A DNA stretch of 64,000 nucleotides, from the NCBI GenBank assembly GCA_001595385.3, contig LVEI03000001.1, positions 828,501 to 892,500 on the forward strand, written 5' to 3'. The stretch is from Deltaproteobacteria bacterium GWC2_55_46 (GTDB lineage: Bacteria > Desulfobacterota > GWC2-55-46). The notes below the pieces were generated by a model. That model worked only from the letters and a program-made list of their open reading frames with translations. It had not been told where the DNA came from and searched no databases. This document shows, piece by piece, positions 43,299 through 51,339 of the stretch (position 1 is its first letter; each line of letters opens with the position of its first letter). Both the position numbers and the translations under genes were made by a program.

Positions 43299-44225
43299 TC
43301 ACACGTTTTTGGCCTTTGTGTCGAACTCCTCTACGTAATCTATGGCAAACGAAGCCGCTATGGCGCCATCTCCAACGGCTGTGGCGACTTGAAGAAGCGG
43401 CGTGGTGCGGCAGTCGCCAGCGGCGAATATGCCCGGCGTGCTGGTCGTAAGCCTCTGGTCTGTCTTTATGAAGCCGCCGCTATCCTTGTCTACGTCCACG
43501 AAATCGGTGGTCGGGTTTATGCCTACGAATATGAATACCCCTTCGACATCGATACTCTTCTTCTCCCTGCTCTTGAGGTCTTCCAGCACGACATACCTGA
43601 CGAGGCCTCCTTCGGCCTTTATCTCATGGAGGACATGGCTCTTGAGCATCTCGATATTGGGGGTCGCCTCCATCTTCTCCTGGTGCATCTTCTCGGCCCT
43701 GAACTTGTCCCTGCGGTGAGAGATGTAGACCTTTGAGGCGAGCCTGGAAAGGTATACGGCCTCTTTGACGGCGGTATCGCCCCCGCCAACGACCAGGACC
43801 TTGAGGTTCCTGAAGAACGGGCCGTCGCATGTAGCGCAGTAGGAAACGCCCTTTCCGGTAAGCTCCTTCTCCCCCGGCACGCCGAGCCTCTTGGGGCTCG
43901 CCCCGGTCGCCACTATAACGGCCTTGGCCCTTATCTCCCCTTCAGAGGTCTTTATCACCTTTACCGCGCCTTCAAGGGCGATATTCTGGACGTCCACGAG
44001 CTTTATCTCAAGGCCAAGCCCCCTGGCGTGCTCCTCGAACTTCTCCATGAGCCCGGCCCCGCTTATTGAAGGGAAGCCGGGGTAGTTCTCTATGATGTCG
44101 CTCACGGCTATCTGCCCGCCGACCATCTGCTTTTCCAGCAGCACGGTCTTAAGCCTCGCCCTCTGGGCGTATATCCCCGCGGTGAGCCCTGCCGGGCCGC
44201 CGCCTATTATTACCAGGTCGTACAT
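43299..44225 (-). CDS. trxB: thioredoxin reductase
   Basis: FAD- and NADPH-dependent enzyme that reduces thioredoxin. The 308-residue protein has the FAD-binding GGGPAGL at 8-14, the redox CATC at 130-133, the NADPH-binding V-V-G-G-G-D-T-A and the C-terminal G-I-F-A-A-G-D-C-R. The ATG at 44225 is chosen because the Rossmann strand begins at residue 3; the open frame upstream has no homology. It belongs to the long minus-strand block ahead of arcC. Confidence 0.93.
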   Translation of the reverse strand: MYDLVIIGGGPAGLTAGIYAQRARLKTVLLEKQMVGGQIAVSDIIENYPGFPSISGAGLMEKFEEHARGLGLEIKLVDVQNIALEGAVKVIKTSEGEIRAKAVIVATGASPKRLGVPGEKELTGKGVSYCATCDGPFFRNLKVLVVGGGDTAVKEAVYLSRLASKVYISHRRDKFRAEKMHQEKMEATPNIEMLKSHVLHEIKAEGGLVRYVVLEDLKSREKKSIDVEGVFIFVGINPTTDFVDVDKDSGGFIKTDQRLTTSTPGIFAAGDCRTTPLLQVATAVGDGAIAASFAIDYVEEFDTKAKNV

Positions 44226-44298
44226 CTTTTCCCATCGCCTCCTTGAATCGTTAAAAAACAATCCTAAACCATAACATGCCTTGAATTCAAGGCCCAAC

Positions 44299-45144
44299 TT
44301 ACCCCAATATCCTCCTTACGGCGTCTAGGTTCCGGAGGTCGTCCTCGTCAGAGTCTTTCGGGGTCTCGAGTATCATCGGTACGCCCTTTATCTTCGGGTT
44401 GTTGAGGAAAAAACCGAAGGCCTCAAGGCCGATCGTGCCCTTGCCTATCTCCTCGTGCCTGTCGAGTTTGGAGCCCATGCGCCCTTTCGAGTCGTTCAGG
44501 TGGATGGTCTTGAGGTTGCCAAACCCCACCTCAGAACCTATCGTCTTCACGAGCGCCTTCGCCTCGCCAGGGGTTGAGAAGTCATAGCCTGCCGCGAAGG
44601 CATGGCATGTGTCGAAGCAGAGCCCTGTTTCAAGCCCCACCCCTTCGGCCTTCCTTATCAACTCGCCTATATCTGAAAGAGAGCTGCCGAAGCCGTAGCC
44701 CGCGCCTGATGTGTTCTCGAAAAGTATGCGTGTTGAGCGGCCGAGGCCGCTTCCCGCGACTTCTTTGAGCGCGGCGGCCACCCTTTTTACAGCAAAGGCG
44801 GAACCCATGTCCTGCGGGCTTCCGAGGTGGGTGACGAGGTAGTCGGCCCCTATGGCCTCGGCTATGCCAAGCTCCTTTGAGAATATGTCGATCGACTTGT
44901 GATAGATGGCGTCATCAGGGGAAGAGAGGTTTATGAGGTAGTTAGTATGTACCACGACAGGCCATATGCCGCTCTCTTTTCTTTTTGCCCTGAAAAGCCC
45001 CGCCTCGGCTGGAGCGAGCGGCGAGTATATCCAGCTCCTCGGGTTCCTGCCGAATATCTGCATGGCGTCGCATCCGAGCCCCAGCGCCCGCTCGACAGAC
45101 CTGGATATCCCCCCGGCTATGGATATATGGACCCCCAGCGGCAT
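44299..45144 (-). CDS. nfo: deoxyribonuclease IV (endonuclease IV)
   Basis: AP endonuclease of base-excision repair. The 281-residue protein has the metal-binding motifs V-H-T-N-Y (at about 65-69), H-L-G-S, F-E-N-T-S-G, C-F-D-T-C-H-A-F-A-A-G-Y-D and H-L-N-D-S-K of the three-zinc TIM-barrel site. It starts next to the upstream gene's stop (TGA-ATG), so coupling is likely. The gene shows no unusual features. Confidence 0.94.
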   Translation of the reverse strand: MPLGVHISIAGGISRSVERALGLGCDAMQIFGRNPRSWIYSPLAPAEAGLFRAKRKESGIWPVVVHTNYLINLSSPDDAIYHKSIDIFSKELGIAEAIGADYLVTHLGSPQDMGSAFAVKRVAAALKEVAGSGLGRSTRILFENTSGAGYGFGSSLSDIGELIRKAEGVGLETGLCFDTCHAFAAGYDFSTPGEAKALVKTIGSEVGFGNLKTIHLNDSKGRMGSKLDRHEEIGKGTIGLEAFGFFLNNPKIKGVPMILETPKDSDEDDLRNLDAVRRILG

Positions 45145-46128
45145 TCAGCGCTTGCCCTTCTCTTCGAGCCTTCTTCTCGCCGCAGAGGCCAGGGCGGAAG
45201 GTATGCTCTTGCTTTTGGAAATGCCCTGGATGTCCTTTTCATATACATATTCAAGGAGCTTGAGGGATACCGTAAGCGGGGTCTTGGGGTTTGTGAGCAC
45301 GCCGATCCTGATGCTGTAGCTCTTCATCCATTCCTTGTTCCTGGCGATATGGCGGAGTATCTCGTCACTGCTCCCCTTGGAAAGCGTTACCCTCTGTACC
45401 TCCTCCTCGGTGATCCTCGGGTTCTTAAGTACCCCCATCGCGATCATCTTGTTGGAGTCCCTTACGAGGAGCTCCCTTGCCGCCTTGTTCCCGCTAAGCG
45501 CGAGTTTGAGCTTCTGCCCCATCGACATCTGGGAGACGAGCTTGAAGATATTCTGCTCGTCTGCCTTGGCCCGCTTCTCGTCGGTCAGGTCCTGGTGAAG
45601 GGGCTGCGGCTCATCTTTTTTTGGACCCGGCTTTGCGGCAGGCGCGGGGCCGCCACCTTGAAGAAGCGTTGCTGCGATCGTCTTGCCGGTAAGCGGGTTT
45701 TTCATCAGTGCGTCAGCCAGATAAGGTTTCCTGGCGAGCAGCTCCTTGTCGTCGGACAGGGCCGCGACGACCTCTTCCGGCCCCGTCTCGGCAAGGCGCC
45801 GGAGGGTGTCGTCATCGGTATTCGGGTTGAGCGCGGCCATTATCTGTATCGCCTCGTCCTCTTGCTTTATCTCAAGCACCTTTTTTATGACGAGCGGGTC
45901 GAGCTTCTCGTCGAGAGCCGCTATGAGCCCATGGGCAGGGTACGCCTCCAGGCTCTTCCTTGCCGCCTGTGCGATCGAGCTATCCTTGTCAAAGCCCAGG
46001 ATAAAAAGGACCGTTACCTCGTCGCCCACTGACAGGCCCCAGGACCTGTCCCTCCGGGCGATAGACAGCCGTACTTCCACGGGCTCCGAAGGAGAGATGT
46101 ACTTAAGCAGCTCCTGCCTGACCTTCAT
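45145..46128 (-). CDS. HEAT-like repeat protein of unknown function
   Basis: A 327-residue soluble protein of short helical repeats, each like L-x-x-L-A-x-x-x-P-x-x-V-x-x-A-L-x-x-(N/D). A Pro/Ala/Lys-rich linker at about 160-185 splits two repeat blocks (about 1-155 and 190-310). The pattern resembles DUF2336/leucine-rich-variant proteins common in deltaproteobacteria. No catalytic residues are seen. It sits between the EF-G-like gene and nfo with gaps of only a few bases. Confidence 0.65.
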   Translation of the reverse strand: MKVRQELLKYISPSEPVEVRLSIARRDRSWGLSVGDEVTVLFILGFDKDSSIAQAARKSLEAYPAHGLIAALDEKLDPLVIKKVLEIKQEDEAIQIMAALNPNTDDDTLRRLAETGPEEVVAALSDDKELLARKPYLADALMKNPLTGKTIAATLLQGGGPAPAAKPGPKKDEPQPLHQDLTDEKRAKADEQNIFKLVSQMSMGQKLKLALSGNKAARELLVRDSNKMIAMGVLKNPRITEEEVQRVTLSKGSSDEILRHIARNKEWMKSYSIRIGVLTNPKTPLTVSLKLLEYVYEKDIQGISKSKSIPSALASAARRRLEEKGKR

Positions 46129-46132
46129 CCTG

Positions 46133-48232
46133 TTACTGCACCCTCTCCTTCTCTGGCTTGTGGGCGGCTATTATCTTCTGGCTCAAGTACGTCGGCACCT
46201 CCTCGTAGTGGGAGAACTCCATCGTGAATATGCCCCTGTCGCCCGTCATCCCACGGAGGTCGGTGGCGTAGGTGATGACCTCCGACATCGGCACGAGCGC
46301 GTTTATCGTCTGGCTCCCTGCCTTGGGCTCCGCGCCGAGGATCTTGCCGCGCCTCGCGTTTATATCGCCTATCACGTCGCCGAGCTTGTCATCCGGCACG
46401 CTTATCTCCATCTTCATTACAGGCTCAAGGATAACAGGGTGCGCCTGCTCCATCCCCTTTTTAAAGCCCATTGACGCCGCTATCTTGAAGGCCATCTCGG
46501 AGGAGTCTACCGAATGGTAGGTCCCGTCATAGAGCGCGACCCTGAAGTCAACTACCGGGAACCCCGCGAGCACCCCTGTCTGCATCGCCTCCCTTATCCC
46601 CTTTTCAACGGCAGGCACAAACTGCCTCGGGATAGCCCCTCCGGTTATCTGGTCGACGAATTCGAAGCCCTTGCCCCTGGGAAGCGGGGTGATATCCAGC
46701 CAGGTGTCGCCGTACTGCCCCCTTCCGCCGGACTGCTTCTTGTACTTGCCCTGCACCTTCACGTGCGACCTTATGGTCTCCTTGTACGGCACCCTCGGCG
46801 TCTTGAGCTCCACCTCGCAGCCGTACTTCCTCTTGAGCTTCTCAACAGAGACCTCAAGGTGCACCTGCCCCACCCCGGAAAGGAGGAACTCATGCGTCTG
46901 CTCGTCCATCCTGAAATCAAGGCTGGGGTCCTCTTCCATGAGCTTCTCAATCGCCGAAGGGGCCTTGTCCTCGTCAGACTTTGTCTTCGGGTGTATGGCG
47001 TATGAAAGAGCGGCGGCAACAGGCGGGAACGGCGCGAATTTGACGGGTTCGGCCACGTCGCAGAGCGTATCCCCTATGTGGGTGTCCTTGAGCTTTGCCA
47101 CGGCCACGATATCTCCCGCCTCGGCCTTCTGTACTTCCTTGAGCTTTTTACCCTCCATCAAAAACAGATGCCCAAGCTTCTCCTTAACGTCCCGCGCGGG
47201 GTTGTAGACCGTAGCGTCGGCGTGAAGGCTGCCGGAGAATATCCTGAAGATGGATAGTTTCCCGGTAAACGGGTCTATGATGGACTTGAAGACAAAGGCA
47301 GAGAACGGGGCGCCAGGGTCAGGCTCGATCTCTATCTCTGCGCCGGTCTTCGGGCTTATGCCCCTTATATGTCCCCTTATGACCCCCTTGTCCAGCGGCG
47401 AGGGCAGTGCGAGGTTTACGGCGTCCATAAGGAGGTTGACGCCCATGTTCCTGACGGCTGACCCGAGATATACGGGGATGAACCGGCGCGTCAAGACCCC
47501 TTCCCTTATGCCACGTTCAAGCTCTTCGGCGGTTATCTCTTCCCCGTTCAGGTACTTCTCCGTAAGCGATTCGTCCGCCTCGGCTACGGCAGCAAGCATA
47601 TTCTCCCTCATCGAAGCGGCCGTGGCGGACATCTCCCTGGGGATGTCCGCGGCCTCGAAAGAACCGGAGCCGTCGTCCCTGTAAAGATATGCCTTCATAG
47701 ATACGAGGTCGACGAGCCCCTTGAAGTCCGGCCCCTCACCTATGGGTATCTGCATGGGGACGCCCTTTACCTTGAGTACCTTCTCCATGTCGTCCACCGC
47801 GCGAAGGAAGCTCGCCCTCTCGCGGTCCATCTTATTGACGAACGCGATCCTGCAGACCTCGAAAGCGTCAGCGAACTCCCATATCTTTTCAGTCTGGACT
47901 TTTACGCCTGAGATGGCGCTAAGGATCACTACGGCCCCGCCCACCACCCTGAGCGAGTCCCTTGTCTCGGTGAGGAAGTTTGAAAAGCCGGGGGTATCGA
48001 TGATATTTACCCGGCATCCGCTCCAGTCATAGTGGTGGACGGCCGCGGAGATGGTGATCTTGCGTTTTAGCTCTTCGGGCTCGAAGTCCAGGTGAGACGT
48101 TCCGTCGTCCACCCTTCCGAGCTTGTCTGTCGCCTTCGCGTTGAAGAGCATCGCCTCAGCGAGCGAGGTCTTGCCCGCGCCCCCGTGGGCGATTATCGAA
48201 AGGTTTCTTTTTTTATCCAGGGAGACTTCCAC
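46133..48232 (-). CDS. elongation factor G-like GTPase (atypical EF-G)
   Basis: A 699-residue protein with all five EF-G domains, but an altered GTPase site. G1 is A-H-G-G-A-G-K-T (15-22), where EF-G has AHIDAGKT. G2 is R-K-I-T-I. G3 is D-T-P-G-F-S-N-F (79-86), where F83 replaces the catalytic His of D-T-P-G-H. G4 NKMD is at 133-136. GTP hydrolysis should be slow or need other residues. This is the EF-G-like paralogue class rather than the main translocase. The GTG at 48232 has AAGGAGG at correct spacing; a GTG at 48241 lies within that site. The exact role (translation stress, ribosome recycling or biogenesis) is not known. Confidence 0.87.
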   Translation of the reverse strand: MEVSLDKKRNLSIIAHGGAGKTSLAEAMLFNAKATDKLGRVDDGTSHLDFEPEELKRKITISAAVHHYDWSGCRVNIIDTPGFSNFLTETRDSLRVVGGAVVILSAISGVKVQTEKIWEFADAFEVCRIAFVNKMDRERASFLRAVDDMEKVLKVKGVPMQIPIGEGPDFKGLVDLVSMKAYLYRDDGSGSFEAADIPREMSATAASMRENMLAAVAEADESLTEKYLNGEEITAEELERGIREGVLTRRFIPVYLGSAVRNMGVNLLMDAVNLALPSPLDKGVIRGHIRGISPKTGAEIEIEPDPGAPFSAFVFKSIIDPFTGKLSIFRIFSGSLHADATVYNPARDVKEKLGHLFLMEGKKLKEVQKAEAGDIVAVAKLKDTHIGDTLCDVAEPVKFAPFPPVAAALSYAIHPKTKSDEDKAPSAIEKLMEEDPSLDFRMDEQTHEFLLSGVGQVHLEVSVEKLKRKYGCEVELKTPRVPYKETIRSHVKVQGKYKKQSGGRGQYGDTWLDITPLPRGKGFEFVDQITGGAIPRQFVPAVEKGIREAMQTGVLAGFPVVDFRVALYDGTYHSVDSSEMAFKIAASMGFKKGMEQAHPVILEPVMKMEISVPDDKLGDVIGDINARRGKILGAEPKAGSQTINALVPMSEVITYATDLRGMTGDRGIFTMEFSHYEEVPTYLSQKIIAAHKPEKERVQ

Positions 48233-48264
48233 AAACCCCACCTCCTTCTGGTTGAGGATCTCTC

Positions 48265-48729
48265 TTAGCTCCTTTTCTTTCCTATCAGGTTCGGAAGCGT
48301 CCTCCTGAAAAATATCCCGAGCAGCTTGTTCACAGGGTTTGACCTGTCGAGTGCCGAGATGACCGGCCTGTTCCTGAAACCAAGCTGAATGAGGAGGTCG
48401 TTCATCTCCTCATTGGCAGCGTCGTACTTCAAGCCTTTCTTAAAGACCTTTATGGCCCCTTTCTTGTTGCCGGCGGCCATGTACACCTTCCCGAGGTTGA
48501 GATAGAACTCGGCCCTGAAGAACTCCTTTTTTATGGCCCTCGTGCAGAACTCGAGCCCCAGGCCGATCTCGCCGCCCCGCAAGGCCTTCAGCATGCCGTA
48601 ATAGGACATGTACTCGGCGTTTTCCTTATCCTCTTTCCATGCCTTGTCAAAGGCCCGGAGCGCCCTGTCCATGTTCTCTTCCTTGAGGAACCTTTTTCCG
48701 GATATGAAGTGCTCTCGTCCTTCAGACAT
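48265..48729 (-). CDS. TPR protein
   Basis: A 154-residue cytoplasmic protein with three tetratricopeptide repeats (about 8-110; A-L-R-A-F-D-K-A-W-K, A-E-F-Y-L-N-L-G-K-V-Y and A-I-K-V-F-K-K-G-L-K are clear). A basic tail (R-R-T-L-P-N-L-I-G-K-K) could touch membrane lipid or RNA. Its ATG follows the coaX stop directly (TAG-ATG). Function unknown. Confidence 0.72.
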   Translation of the reverse strand: MSEGREHFISGKRFLKEENMDRALRAFDKAWKEDKENAEYMSYYGMLKALRGGEIGLGLEFCTRAIKKEFFRAEFYLNLGKVYMAAGNKKGAIKVFKKGLKYDAANEEMNDLLIQLGFRNRPVISALDRSNPVNKLLGIFFRRTLPNLIGKKRS

Positions 48730-49494
48730 CTACTGTTCAGCCCCTTCGTCTATTATGCGCAGCCCCTCGAGCGTCAGGAACTCGTCGGCCCCGGTTATGT
48801 ACCTTGATTCACCTATCACAATGGTGGCGAGCCCCCCTGTGGCGACAACCCTCGGCCCTGTGGCGACCTCTTTCATCATCCGTTCGATGATGCCGTCTAC
48901 CAGGCCGAGAAATCCGTAGAAAACGCCTGAGCGCATGGACTCTACCGTGCTGGTGCCGATGAGCTTCGAAGGCCTTCCCGGCTCTATCCTCGGAAGCTTT
49001 GCCGTCCTCGCGAAAAGCGCCTCGGTCGATATCCCGATGCCAGGGGCTATTATGCCGCCGGCGTACTCTCCGTTCTCGGTCACGTAGTCAAATGTTACGG
49101 CCGTGCCGAAGTCTACCACTATGAGCGCCCCTTTATGGGCGCTGTATGCCGCTACGGCGTTCACGAGCCTGTCTGCCCCGACCTCCTCAGGATTATCCGT
49201 GAGGACCGGCATGCCGCAGTTCTCGTGCGTGACCACACGGGGGTCAACGCCTAAATACCTTGATAGCGCCTCTTTGAAGACCTGGTCGAGCGCCGGGACG
49301 ACCGAAGATATTATCGCGCGCTTTATATCGTTCTTCGAAAGATCAGCGGCGGATAATAAGGCGATGAGGCCTGCCCCGTACTCATCTGCCGTCTTGCGCG
49401 TTACGGTAGAGATCCTCCAGTGGCCTTTGAGGGCCTGCTGCCTGAAAACGCCAAGGACTATGTTCGTGTTCCCTATATCGACCGCGAGCAGCAC
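48730..49494 (-). CDS. coaX: type III pantothenate kinase
   Basis: First enzyme of coenzyme A synthesis. The 254-residue protein starts L-L-A-V-D-I-G-N-T-N, the phosphate-binding strand of the ASKHA fold, and continues with G-A-D-R-L-V-N (about 102-108), V-D-F-G-T-A-V-T-F-D and G-I-I-A-P-G-I. The GTG at 49494 is four bases after the birA stop and gives the expected N-terminus; a TTG 12 codons upstream would overlap birA. It has no CoA-sensitive insertion, in line with type III enzymes. Confidence 0.93.
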   Translation of the reverse strand: MLLAVDIGNTNIVLGVFRQQALKGHWRISTVTRKTADEYGAGLIALLSAADLSKNDIKRAIISSVVPALDQVFKEALSRYLGVDPRVVTHENCGMPVLTDNPEEVGADRLVNAVAAYSAHKGALIVVDFGTAVTFDYVTENGEYAGGIIAPGIGISTEALFARTAKLPRIEPGRPSKLIGTSTVESMRSGVFYGFLGLVDGIIERMMKEVATGPRVVATGGLATIVIGESRYITGADEFLTLEGLRIIDEGAEQ

Positions 49495-49498
49495 CTCG

Positions 49499-50479
49499 TT
49501 ATCCCGCCGCCTCCACGTCACCGGAGACAACCCTCACTACATCCCCGGAAGCCATCTTTAAAAGCAGCGCCCCTGAGGCGTCCACCCCGAGGCAGGTGCC
49601 CTCTTTCACGCTTTCAAAAGAGGTGACCCTCACGGGCTTCCCCTCGAATCCGAAATACCTCTTCCACTCGGCAAGAACAGGGGTAAAGCCCTGAGATAAG
49701 TATATCTTATACCACACCTCGACGCCCGATAAAAGATGACGGGCAAACTCGGCCCTGTCGATGGCGTCCCCGGCCTTCTCACGCAGAGAAGTCGCGGTAT
49801 TCCGTATATATTCAGGGAACATGGACTGCGTTTCGTTAATGTTCACGCCTATACCTATTACCACGAAATGGACCCTGTCGGGCTCTGAGTCCATCTCAAG
49901 GAGTATTCCAGCCGCCTTGCCACCATCAAGCAGTATGTCGTTCGGCCATTTGACGACAGGCCTTACCGGGCATACCTTTGCTACCGCCTCTGCAGTTGCT
50001 ACAGCCGCTAAAAATGTCAGCGCATGCGCCTCCTGCGGAGCAACTGGCGGCCTCAATATGATAGAAGCGTACAGGTTGAGCCCTGGGGGAGACTCCCACC
50101 GCCTGCCTATCCTGCCCTTGCCGCCGGTCTGGCTGTCCGCAAGGACTACGGCCCCTTCGCCCTCACCGCCTCTTGCCAGCTCAAAGGCCTTTACGTTTGT
50201 CGAGCCGATCTCGTCGTAGAAGTGTATACGCTTGCCTATTATTTCGGTTTCGAGGAGTGAGGATACCTCGACCCCGTTAAAAGGCCTCTGCCCGGCAAGC
50301 CTGTAACCCTTCGAAGGGCTGGCCTCTACACGGTAACCCATCTTCCTCAAGGCCTCGATCTGCTTCCATACGGCGGTCCTCGATACGCCAAGGGTGGCGC
50401 TCAGGCGCTGCCCGGAGACAAACTCTCCGCCGGATTTAAGGAGCCTTACTATCTCGACTTCCGGGCCTTTGCCCCGCAT
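49499..50479 (-). CDS. birA: biotin-[acetyl-CoA-carboxylase] ligase / biotin operon repressor
   Basis: Makes biotinyl-AMP and attaches biotin to carrier proteins; the DNA-binding form represses biotin genes. The 326-residue protein has an N-terminal winged helix (about 8-62, with L-G-V-S-R-T-A-V-W-K-Q-I), the biotin loop G-K-G-R-I-G-R-R-W near 119-127, the K-W-P-N-D-I-L strand and a C-terminal SH3-like domain. The HTH means it can be a repressor. No bio operator was recognised. Its start lies inside the end of nadC (31-base overlap). Confidence 0.94.
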   Translation of the reverse strand: MRGKGPEVEIVRLLKSGGEFVSGQRLSATLGVSRTAVWKQIEALRKMGYRVEASPSKGYRLAGQRPFNGVEVSSLLETEIIGKRIHFYDEIGSTNVKAFELARGGEGEGAVVLADSQTGGKGRIGRRWESPPGLNLYASIILRPPVAPQEAHALTFLAAVATAEAVAKVCPVRPVVKWPNDILLDGGKAAGILLEMDSEPDRVHFVVIGIGVNINETQSMFPEYIRNTATSLREKAGDAIDRAEFARHLLSGVEVWYKIYLSQGFTPVLAEWKRYFGFEGKPVRVTSFESVKEGTCLGVDASGALLLKMASGDVVRVVSGDVEAAG

Positions 50480-51339
50480 AACGATACCACTTCCATGCTT
50501 ATGTCTACAGCCCTCGCCGAATGGGTGAGGCCGCCGACTGAGATGAAATCGACCCCGGTCACCGAGACCGCGCCAACGTTATCAAGGTTTATGTTGCCGG
50601 AGACCTCTACGAACGCCCTGCCGCCTATCTCCCTGGTGGCCTGCCTTATACGCCTCAAGTCCATGTTGTCGAGCATGATTATGTCCGCGCCAGAGGCTAC
50701 CGCCTCTTTCGTCTCTTTCAGGTCCGTGACCTCTACCTCTATGGGAAGCGAACCGTTGTATTTCTTTCTTACGGCCTGGACAGCGGCGGCAACAGATCCG
50801 GCGGCCTTTATATGGTTGTCCTTTATGAGGACGCAGTCGAAGAGCCCGAACCGGTGGTTCGTGCCGCCTCCCGCCTTTACGGCGTACTTCTCAAGGGCGC
50901 GCAGGCACGGCGTGGTCTTCCTGGTGTCGAGGAGCCTTACCTCCGGGTCCTTCAGCCTCTTTACGAACTCGTTAGTCCTGGTCGCTATTCCGGAGAGGCG
51001 CTGGAGGAAGTTCAAGGCCACCCTTTCCCCTGTCAGGAGCGCGCTGAGCGTGCCGGAAACTGTCGCGATGACCTCTCCCTTCCTTACATGACCGCCGTCT
51101 TTGAACCTTGCCCTGAAGCGAGATTTTTTATCGAGGCGTTTAAATACCATCTCAGGGATAAAGAGGCCTGCCACGACCATATCTTCCTTGGCGATGAACT
51201 CGGCAGCCCCGGAGCACCCTTTCCTGACGATGGCACCGGTGGTTATATCTCCTGAGCCTATGTCCTCCTCAAGGGCCGCGCGTATCAACAGCTCCGAGAA
51301 TTCCCTGAGGCCGGTCTCTTCGTTTGTTTTTTTCCTCAA
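50449..51339 (-). CDS. nadC: nicotinate-nucleotide pyrophosphorylase (quinolinate phosphoribosyltransferase)
   Basis: Joins quinolinate and PRPP to nicotinate mononucleotide in NAD synthesis. The 296-residue protein has A-L-x-E-D-I-G-S-G-D-I-T-T near residue 22-34, R-K-T-T-P-C-L-R at about 144-151, G-G-G-T-N-H-R-F-G-L and I-M-L-D-N-M, all family signatures. The probable start is TTG 51339, overlapping the valS stop (TTGA); no ATG fits. The end overlaps birA by 31 bases. nadA and nadB are not here. Confidence 0.93.
   Translation of the reverse strand: MRKKTNEETGLREFSELLIRAALEEDIGSGDITTGAIVRKGCSGAAEFIAKEDMVVAGLFIPEMVFKRLDKKSRFRARFKDGGHVRKGEVIATVSGTLSALLTGERVALNFLQRLSGIATRTNEFVKRLKDPEVRLLDTRKTTPCLRALEKYAVKAGGGTNHRFGLFDCVLIKDNHIKAAGSVAAAVQAVRKKYNGSLPIEVEVTDLKETKEAVASGADIIMLDNMDLRRIRQATREIGGRAFVEVSGNINLDNVGAVSVTGVDFISVGGLTHSARAVDISMEVVSLCGAKARKSR

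Noticed and set aside
44899..46032. 377-codon plus-strand open frame
   Set aside because: Antisense to nfo and the HEAT-like gene, both of which have clear family or repeat signatures; no ribosome-binding site.
46133..48232. Canonical fusA
   Set aside because: G1 and G3 motifs deviate (F in place of the catalytic His), and no rpsL, rpsG or tuf genes are adjacent.
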